DNA of 37,034 nucleotides from Bacillus sp. UNC41MFS5 (GTDB taxonomy: Bacteria > Bacillota > Bacilli > Bacillales_B > DSM-18226): contig NZ_KK366018.1 of the NCBI RefSeq assembly GCF_000686805.1, positions 1 through 37,034 on the forward strand, read 5' to 3'. The translations under genes and the position numbers were made by a program. Positions 31,437 through 37,034 of this stretch are shown in pieces (position 1 is the first letter of the stretch; every line of letters begins with the position of its first letter). The notes beneath the pieces were generated by a model that saw only the letters and a list, made by a program, of their open reading frames with translations, ran no database searches and had not been told where the DNA came from.

Positions 31437-31478
31437 AAAGCTGATACCCGGATTAAGATACGGGTTCAGCTTTTTTCA
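31437..31478 (+). terminator. terminator after putP
   Basis: Long stem AAAGCTGA-T-ACCCG/CGGGT-T-CAGCTTT (31437-31450 and 31461-31473), then TTTTTTC. Confidence 0.9.
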
Positions 31479-31589
31479 TTCATATAAGAAGAGTCCTAAT
31501 GTATTGCACTTAAAAGGGCTGATTCGCTAGAATAGATGTTCATTTTATGATAATGTTAAAGGATAATAAAGGCATGAAAGGATTTTAGT

Positions 31590-33284
31590 ATGTTCAAAAA
31601 TGCTCAATTGTTATTGGATGACTCCTTTACAATTGTTAATCATCATATACCATTACTAGAAATAAAAAAGAAGCTGAACGAGTACCATTTTGTTATCGTG
31701 TCAGGTGGAACATACTTGAGTATTGCTAATTATGAAAAAAGCCTGATGAACTTAGGTGACGACTCCATACCTATTATTGATTGGCTTGAACAGCTTCAAT
31801 GGCTGCCATCATCTGTGATTTTGGATGTCGATGGAGCCGATAAGGCTGTTGATTGGCGCCGACCGGTACTTGTTAAAGACGAAAAAGGAATTGTTGGGGT
31901 TCTTTCAGCTGAAAAGCGGCTGGAAATGCTTGAAGAAGAAAACCGCCAGATTTCTGCTTATTTTCAGACGTTAGCAGAGACGATCAATGAATCGGTTACA
32001 GCAGTTGATCAAGAGGGACAAGTTGTCTATTGGAGTACTACAGCGGAAGAAACCTATAAGATAAAAAAAGAGTACATCCTTGGAAAAAAAATAGGGGAGC
32101 ACTTTCGTGATGAATCGATTGTCCTTCACCGGATACTAAATGAAGGACGACCGGTAAGAGGGCAATATCATCGACCTGATAAGGATACACACGTTCTCAT
32201 TAACGCTTCACCGATACTGATAGAAAATCAGATCATTGGCGGCGTCGCTACCGAACAGAATATCACGAATATTATCCGACTTAATGAAGAATTGGATTCC
32301 AACTCATCCGTGCTTGTTCAAAAGTCCAATCCCTTCTCAACCATGGTAAGCGGGAGTCCAAAATTTCAGGAAGCTTTGAAGATTGCGCAAAAGGTCGCCC
32401 ATGCCGATATCCCTATCCATTTAACAGGGGAACCTGGGGCTGGAAAGGAAATGCTGGCACAGGCGATTCATTATGGAGGAACAAAAGCTGAAGGGCCTTT
32501 TATCACCCTAAACTGCTCGCTCATTCCTTCTGCCTTGTTGGAAATGGAACTTTTCGGTTTTCAAAAGGAAAACTATACTGCCGAACAGCAAACCTTACAA
32601 ATCGGCCGGATCGAGCAAGCTTTAGGCGGTACGTTATTTATAGAAGATATTGATAAGATGCCGCTTCAGGTTCAAGGAAAACTATTAAATTATATGGTCG
32701 ATCATCGGTTTTACCGGGTAGGTGGGATAGAGAAAATTACCTCGCCAACTCGAATCATAACTTCCACCTCAGAATCAATTGAGATACTAGTGAAACAAGG
32801 AAGTTTTAACGAGCAGCTTTATTTTCATTTATCCGTGATTACCATCGATATACCGCCCTTAAGAACTAGAAAAGAGGATATCGTTGCCCATGCCCAGAAT
32901 TTTGTTCAAGAATTCAACTCTAAATATAAAAAACCGGTACTGGAGATCTCTTCTGAAACCATGAATCAGTTGGTGAACTATGACTGGCCAGGTAACATCC
33001 GTGAGTTGAGGAACACAATCGAACGGTTGGTTCTCCTTACTGACAAATCCGTTATTACCGATGAACATTTGCCCGATAGTATTAAAAGTAAGTTAATGGT
33101 GAAACAAACTACCAGCCAAAAAGAGGAAATCGTTCAACAGGAAGATGTTCTTATAAATCCAGAAGTCTTAGAGATTGAAGAAGCATTAAGAAAAACCTAT
33201 GGAAATAAAAGTGCAGCGGCCAACCTTTTAGGGATTTCACGAGGGACATTGTATAACAAGATAAAAGAATATGGATTACATTAA
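31590..33284 (+). CDS. NtrC-family (RocR/PrdR-like) proline-locus activator lacking the GAFTGA loop
   Basis: Regulator of 564 residues: an unassigned N-terminal sensor (1-115), a PAS domain (about 125-230, TINESVTAVDQEGQVVYWS), an AAA+ domain (about 250-490) with Walker A GEPGAGKE (280-287), Walker B GGTLFIEDIDKM (347-358) and WPGNIRELRN, and a Fis-type HTH (NKSAAANLLGISRGTLYNKI). The loop that should read ELFGxxxGAFTGA is ELFGFQKENYTAEQQ, so the sigma-54 contact motif is absent. It sits after putBC/putP and probably activates them in response to proline, perhaps with sigma-A, through the dyad at 27122. Role by context is inference. The ribosome binding site is AAAGGATTTTAGT. Confidence 0.9.
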   Translation: MFKNAQLLLDDSFTIVNHHIPLLEIKKKLNEYHFVIVSGGTYLSIANYEKSLMNLGDDSIPIIDWLEQLQWLPSSVILDVDGADKAVDWRRPVLVKDEKGIVGVLSAEKRLEMLEEENRQISAYFQTLAETINESVTAVDQEGQVVYWSTTAEETYKIKKEYILGKKIGEHFRDESIVLHRILNEGRPVRGQYHRPDKDTHVLINASPILIENQIIGGVATEQNITNIIRLNEELDSNSSVLVQKSNPFSTMVSGSPKFQEALKIAQKVAHADIPIHLTGEPGAGKEMLAQAIHYGGTKAEGPFITLNCSLIPSALLEMELFGFQKENYTAEQQTLQIGRIEQALGGTLFIEDIDKMPLQVQGKLLNYMVDHRFYRVGGIEKITSPTRIITSTSESIEILVKQGSFNEQLYFHLSVITIDIPPLRTRKEDIVAHAQNFVQEFNSKYKKPVLEISSETMNQLVNYDWPGNIRELRNTIERLVLLTDKSVITDEHLPDSIKSKLMVKQTTSQKEEIVQQEDVLINPEVLEIEEALRKTYGNKSAAANLLGISRGTLYNKIKEYGLH

Positions 33285-33287
33285 ACG

Positions 33288-33318
33288 AAAAATACACCAA
33301 CAATGGTGTATTTTTTCT
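33288..33318 (+). terminator. terminator after the activator
   Basis: Perfect 12-bp arms AAAAATACACCA (33288-33299) and TGGTGTATTTTT (33304-33315), then more T. Confidence 0.9.
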
Positions 33319-33369
33319 TAAATCTAAAGTCAATGATCATCAAGAAGAGCATAATAGGAGGAGATTTAT

Positions 33370-34176
33370 TTGACATTTATGCCAACAAAACAACGTGATA
33401 AAGTGAGTTCGTATAAAAATCTTCGGTCGTTGTATGAGCAAAACATTACGGTGAACAGTATTTCAGAAACCATGGATACGTGTCATCTTACTGATGATGC
33501 CGAAAGTATTAAAAACATGATGCTAATGAAAGACTATGATGTTATGGGTGTGGAAGATCATGGAATTGTTATTGGTTATCTTGTCAGAAATGAATTAAAG
33601 GAAGGAATCTGTCATGAGTATTATCGGAGTTTTAGTCCGACCGAGCTTGTCTCGGAATCCACACCACTTATAGATACGCTGTTTATTCTTAAAGAGATTG
33701 ACAGAATCTTTATCCTTGAAGGAAACAGAATAACCAAAGTTGTGACGCTGGCAGATCTTCAGAAACCTCCCGTTAGAATGTTACTATTTGGGCTGATTTC
33801 CTTATTAGAGATGCACCTTTATCGAATTATAAATGATTTTTTCCCTGAGGATACCTGGAAAAAACATTTAAATCCCCATCGAATTCAATTAGCTGAGGAA
33901 TTATTTTCTCTTAGAAAGTCACGAAACGAAGCCATTCAATTATGTGATTGTCTACAAATTTGCGACAAACGAGACATCGTCTTGAATGAGAGTCCATTAC
34001 GGGAACTTTTGGGGATTGAATCAAAGAGCAAAGGGAAAACGTATTTTAAACAATTAGAAGGTTTACGAAACAACTTAGCACATGCCCAGAACTTGACTAC
34101 ACAAAATTCTTGGGATGAACTTTTCTTAGTACTTGAACAGACTGAGAAATTATTAGGAGCATGTGAAAAGGTATGA
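33370..34176 (+). CDS. CBS-domain pair protein with C-terminal HEPN-like (RNxxxH) region
   Basis: Cytoplasmic protein of 268 residues. Two CBS-like units occupy about 27-135 (SISETMDTCHLTDDAESIKN, then GIVIGYLVRNEL; and LIDTLFILKEIDRIFILEGN with ITKVVTLADLQKPPVRM). A helical region (138-265) starts LLFGLISLLEMHLYRIINDF and ends LEGLRNNLAHAQNL. Arg233-Asn234-x3-His238 matches the R-x4-6-H motif of HEPN ribonucleases. CBS pairs usually bind adenine nucleotides. The start is TTG 33370, eight bases after AGGAGG; ATG 33379 is too far. It is monocistronic with its own terminator. The architecture is visible, but RNase activity is inference. Confidence 0.8.
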   Translation: MTFMPTKQRDKVSSYKNLRSLYEQNITVNSISETMDTCHLTDDAESIKNMMLMKDYDVMGVEDHGIVIGYLVRNELKEGICHEYYRSFSPTELVSESTPLIDTLFILKEIDRIFILEGNRITKVVTLADLQKPPVRMLLFGLISLLEMHLYRIINDFFPEDTWKKHLNPHRIQLAEELFSLRKSRNEAIQLCDCLQICDKRDIVLNESPLRELLGIESKSKGKTYFKQLEGLRNNLAHAQNLTTQNSWDELFLVLEQTEKLLGACEKV

Positions 34177-34208
34177 GGCAAAATTTCCACAGAAATTGTT
34201 AGAAGAGG

Positions 34209-34243
34209 GTTGGTGCCTGGTTCTAAAGGTACCAACTTTTTTC
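34209..34243 (+). terminator. terminator after the CBS-HEPN gene
   Basis: Stem GTTGGTGCC/GGTACCAAC with one G-T pair (34209-34217 and 34228-34236), then TTTTTTC. Confidence 0.88.
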
Positions 34244-34363
34244 TGTATCGAGGCAGTTGACCTAATCAGTCCGAACTAAATAATATCGTGTCAGTTTTTT
34301 GGGTAATTGAATACAATTTAGAATAACAACATTTTAATGTACAGGGAGAGGTGTGACGGCATC

Positions 34364-35104
34364 ATGTTTTCTGCTACAGGAATGCAGGGATTCAAGATGT
34401 TTTCTACAGTCCACATTGCTACGTTAGTACTATTCTTCGCTGCATGTGGTGCTTTGGTGCATTTCAGAAATCGACAGAAGCGATACCAACCGATCTTTAA
34501 ATGGACTTTGTTTATACTGTTGCCTGCCTGTGAAATCTCCTTGCAATTATGGTTAATCCTCACCCACCAATGGGAAGTGAAGGATCTTCCTTTACAACTT
34601 TGTTCTCTTAGTTCGTTTTTAGCGATATTTTTATTCTTGAAAAAGAGCAAAAAGGTGTTTTATTTGTTGTATTTTTTTGGTACATTAACTCCCATTTTAG
34701 CAATGGTTACACCTGAAATGACCTACAATTTCCCTCATTTTCGCTATATTGAATATTTCCTTCATCATTCCGTTATTCCGTTAACCGCATTTTACTTTAT
34801 TCTTTATGAAGATTATAGGGTACCGATGAAAGCGATTATATCTAGTTTCTTAACCGTGAACATAATCGCCGTCCCCATATTTTTCTTAAATCTGCTGCTT
34901 GGCACGAACTTTTTCTACTTAGCGAGTCCAACAGAAGCAAAAACAATCCTAACTTTTTTCGGAAGTGGGATTATGTATTATATTAATTTAGAGATTGCCG
35001 CACTGATTGTATTTTTCATCACCTATTTACCAATGGCTGTTTTACAAAGAATCGAAAATAGATACAAAAAAAATGAAGTTAAAATTGATAACGCGCTTAG
35101 TTAA
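34364..35104 (+). CDS. YwaF family (TIGR02206-type) integral membrane protein
   Basis: Membrane protein of about 246 residues with seven hydrophobic helices. MFSTVHIATLVLFFAACGAL, LLPACEISLQLWLILTHQWE, DLPLQLCSLSSFLAIFLFLK, YFFGTLTPILAMVTPEMTYN and FRYIEYFLHHSVIPLTAFYF follow the conserved pattern of YwaF proteins, where LPLQLC and a late helix HH are typical. ATG 34364 lies after GAGAGGTG; ATG 34337 overlaps upstream of that site. Function is unknown for the family. Confidence 0.85.
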   Translation: MFSATGMQGFKMFSTVHIATLVLFFAACGALVHFRNRQKRYQPIFKWTLFILLPACEISLQLWLILTHQWEVKDLPLQLCSLSSFLAIFLFLKKSKKVFYLLYFFGTLTPILAMVTPEMTYNFPHFRYIEYFLHHSVIPLTAFYFILYEDYRVPMKAIISSFLTVNIIAVPIFFLNLLLGTNFFYLASPTEAKTILTFFGSGIMYYINLEIAALIVFFITYLPMAVLQRIENRYKKNEVKIDNALS

Positions 35105-35126
35105 ACAAGATCAATCAAACGGTAAT

Positions 35127-35162
35127 AAAAGGATGGAGGCACTGGACTTCATCCTTTTATTT
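35127..35162 (+). terminator. terminator after the YwaF-like gene
   Basis: Arms AAAAGGATG/CATCCTTTT (35127-35135 and 35150-35158), then ATTTG. Confidence 0.8.
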
Positions 35163-35286
35163 GATTTTGTATTTTTTCTTCTAATCTAAGACTATAGTTG
35201 TATTCAAAAATTTTGTTTATGCAGTTATTATATGAGGATGTGATTCTGCAAAAAATTTATCGTAAAAAGAGAGAAGGTATTTTAGA

Positions 35287-36405
35287 ATGTCTTTTGGTTC
35301 ATTTGTCATGGCTTTTTCAATGGCGGGGATAGACTATGACATGTTACAAAATTTAGGAATTTCCATTGGTATTTTGGTATTATTTATCCTTTTTAGAAAC
35401 TTATTTACAAAGTATGTATTTCAGTTGATTTTAAAATTGTCTAGGAAGACACCAACTGATGTTTTTACAAAAATTTGTTTAGGGTTTGAACGTCCTTTAG
35501 GATGGTTCTTTATTATTGTAGGTTTATATTTAGCCATGGATTATTTCCCTTTTATCGAACAGCATAATGCGTTATTTTTAAAATTTCTACGTTCCATGGT
35601 CATTGTATTAATTACATGGGGATTGTTTAATTTGTCATCGCCAACTGAGGGGATCTTAATAAGTGTTAATCAAAAGATCAACAATAAGATTGATTTAATT
35701 CTATTACCGTTCATTTCAAGGACGATCCGTGTCATCATCATTGCCATCAGTATTAGTATTATTGGCCAGGAGTTTGATTACGACGTAAACGGACTGGTGG
35801 CTGGTCTTGGGTTAGGGGGTCTAGCCTTTGCTTTAGCTGCTAAAGAAGCGGTAGGTAATCTAATTGGTGGAATCGTCATTGTAACAGAAAAGCCTTTCTC
35901 CATTGGAGATTGGATCTTAACACCTAGTGTCGAGGGGATTGTCGAAGATATAAATTTTAGAAGTACTAAAATACGTACGTTTAGTCAGGCACTAGTTACC
36001 GTTCCCAATGCAACCCTTGCCAACGAAGCCATTACCAATTGGAGCCGTATGGGGAAAAGACGAATCACTTTCCACTTAGGACTTAACTATCAAACCACCA
36101 AAGAACAAATTCAACGAGTCGTTAAACGAATTGAACATTTATTGATGACTCATGAAGAAATCCATCCTGATACGATTATGGTCGCATTCGATCATTATAA
36201 TGAGAGTAGTCTCGATGTTCTTGTCTATTTTTTCACGAATTCAACAGTATGGGCAGAACACGTGAAAATTAAACATGAAATCAATTTAGCTATTATGGGT
36301 GTATTAGAAGAAGAGGGAGTAGACATAGCGTTTCCAAGTAGAACAATTTACGTAACTCCAAAATCAAATGAAGAATTATTCCAAACAATGGGTTCTTTTG
36401 ATTGA
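35287..36405 (+). CDS. MscS-type small-conductance mechanosensitive channel
   Basis: Membrane channel of 372 residues (YhdY-like in length) that opens on membrane tension to release solutes in hypo-osmotic shock. After four predicted helices, the pore helix reads DVNGLVAGLGLGGLAFALAA, then KEAVGNLIGGIVIVTEKPFS, and the beta domain IGDWILTPSVEGIVEDINFR with STKIRTFSQALVTVPNATLA, all standard MscS. The C-terminal alpha/beta domain follows to the end. Start ATG 35287 comes after AGAAGG, nine bases upstream. It is transcribed alone, with a strong terminator. Confidence 0.95.
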   Translation: MSFGSFVMAFSMAGIDYDMLQNLGISIGILVLFILFRNLFTKYVFQLILKLSRKTPTDVFTKICLGFERPLGWFFIIVGLYLAMDYFPFIEQHNALFLKFLRSMVIVLITWGLFNLSSPTEGILISVNQKINNKIDLILLPFISRTIRVIIIAISISIIGQEFDYDVNGLVAGLGLGGLAFALAAKEAVGNLIGGIVIVTEKPFSIGDWILTPSVEGIVEDINFRSTKIRTFSQALVTVPNATLANEAITNWSRMGKRRITFHLGLNYQTTKEQIQRVVKRIEHLLMTHEEIHPDTIMVAFDHYNESSLDVLVYFFTNSTVWAEHVKIKHEINLAIMGVLEEEGVDIAFPSRTIYVTPKSNEELFQTMGSFD

Positions 36406-36430
36406 AAATTGATTTATAGCAACATAGAAA

Positions 36431-36466
36431 AAGAAAGACCAACAAATGATGGTCTTTCTTTTTTAT
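36431..36466 (+). terminator. terminator after mscS
   Basis: Stem AAGAAAGACCA/TGGTCTTTCTT (36431-36441 and 36450-36460), then TTTT. Confidence 0.88.
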
Positions 36467-36522
36467 GTTATTAGTGATAGTGATGAATTCCATAAATCGC
36501 CATATCTGAGGATCAAAAATGA

Positions 36523-37034
36523 TTAATTTTGGTTATTATTTGTATATTTTCGTATAAACTTTTCCATTACGGTAAAGAGAACTGCTAGATCACTTAGTTC
36601 ATTATCATCAGCTATTTTTTGCGAATTTTCCTTTGTGGATACAGGAGCCGCTAGACCACTTTGAGCCTCTTCATCAGCAGTTCCTTGCGAAGTTCCCATA
36701 GTAGAAAAAGGAATTGATAGATCACTTTGAGCCTCTTCGACAGTAGGTTCGACTGAAGTTTCCATTGTGGAGAGTGGAATTGATAGATCAATTTCATCCT
36801 CTACAAAAGGTATTACTTGCGAAGTTTCCATACTGGATAAAGGAATTGATAAATCAATTTCATCCTCTACAAAAGGTATTACTTGCGAAGTTTCCATTGT
36901 GGACAAAGGAATTGATAGATTACTTTCATCCTCTTCAACAGGTGTTACTTGCGAAGTTCCCATTGTGAATTTAAGGTTTGATAGATTAATTTTAGCCTCT
37001 TCAATAGGTGTTACTTGCGAAGTTTCCATTGTGG
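36523..37034 (-). CDS. tandem-repeat protein (22-residue repeats), N-terminus beyond the window
   Basis: The visible 170 or so residues are seven consecutive 22-residue units of consensus METSQVxPxxEDExDLSIPLST, followed by the tail MEKFIRKYTNNNQN and a stop. Units become more divergent towards the C-terminus (KENSQKIADDNELSDLAVLF is the last). The protein is acidic, Ser/Thr-rich and without membrane segments. The frame is open to the window edge, so more repeats and the start lie outside. Units three and four are almost identical in DNA. It could be a surface, spore-coat or scaffold protein; I do not recognise the family. Confidence 0.8.
   Translation of the reverse strand, partial: TMETSQVTPIEEAKINLSNLKFTMGTSQVTPVEEDESNLSIPLSTMETSQVIPFVEDEIDLSIPLSSMETSQVIPFVEDEIDLSIPLSTMETSVEPTVEEAQSDLSIPFSTMGTSQGTADEEAQSGLAAPVSTKENSQKIADDNELSDLAVLFTVMEKFIRKYTNNNQN
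36570..37032. repeat. 66-bp tandem repeat array inside the minus-strand gene
   Basis: Seven 66-bp units read from the minus strand. The words GAAGTTTCCAT, GGAATTGATAGATCA and CCTCTACAAAAGGTATTACTT recur at 66-base spacing (for example 36807-36828 and 36873-36894). The array continues past the window end. Confidence 0.9.

Noticed and set aside
34318..34650. 110-residue minus-strand frame
   Set aside because: Antisense to the YwaF-like membrane protein; no ribosome binding site or motif.
36765..36968. Plus-strand repetitive frame
   Set aside because: Its repeats only mirror the 66-bp array of the minus-strand gene, which has the longer open frame and a coherent stop.

Overview
The window looks like chromosomal DNA of a low-GC, spore-forming member of the Bacillaceae (Bacillus/Peribacillus/Neobacillus type). 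The clues are strong AGGAGG-type ribosome binding sites, TTG starts, many hairpin-plus-T-run terminators, a c-di-AMP (ydaO/yuaA-type) riboswitch in front of a KimA potassium importer, a KinB-like sporulation-type histidine kinase, a SinI-family anti-repressor, a DUF3231 protein and a PutB/PutC/PutP proline set. No rRNA, tRNA, CRISPR array or intact mobile element was seen.

Layout. 1-2.5 kb: the 3' part of an amino acid permease, a frameshifted relic that looks like a YkgJ-type Cys-cluster protein, a GNAT acetyltransferase and a possible 36-residue membrane peptide. 2.7-7.2 kb: a probable catabolic locus with an unusual winged-helix regulator, a decayed NCS1 permease, an M20D-type amidohydrolase and an MFS transporter. 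7.2-9.9 kb: an accessory zone with two small orphan genes, then a graveyard (IS110 transposase tail, 5' end of a probable group II intron, frameshifted ABC ATPase tail) and the first copy of a 57-residue gene cassette. 10-13.5 kb: two GNATs, a LysR regulator, a PAS protein with an in-frame 21-bp duplication, an orphan SinI-like gene and another small gene. 13.9-19.8 kb: a sulfatase-modifying-factor-like protein, a membrane protein, a glutamate decarboxylase of visibly higher GC, the histidine kinase, the second copy of the 57-residue cassette and small hypothetical genes. 19.9-25.5 kb: c-di-AMP riboswitch and kimA, a DHA2 drug exporter divergent from a TetR repressor, and a DUF3231 protein. 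25.6-26.9 kb: a two-gene minus-strand unit encoding a membrane-anchored NERD protein and a zincin-like protein whose HExxH motif is degenerate. 27.3-33.3 kb: putB-putC, putP and an NtrC-family activator that lacks the GAFTGA loop. 33.4-37 kb: a CBS-pair protein with a HEPN-like RNxxxH tail, a YwaF-type membrane protein, an MscS channel, and the end of a protein built of seven 22-residue repeats.

How the genes work together. The clearest pathway is proline use: PutP imports proline, and PutB and PutC oxidise it to glutamate. A perfect dyad upstream of putB, a cre-like site before putP and the neighbouring activator suggest proline induction and possibly carbon repression. Osmotic and ion homeostasis is represented by KimA under c-di-AMP control and by MscS. 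The 2.7-7.2 kb locus probably imports and hydrolyses an amide- or peptide-like substrate. No single new multi-gene system can be proven here. The best candidates for follow-up are the NERD/degenerate-zincin pair, the CBS-HEPN fusion, the duplicated 57-residue cassette and the GAFTGA-less proline activator.
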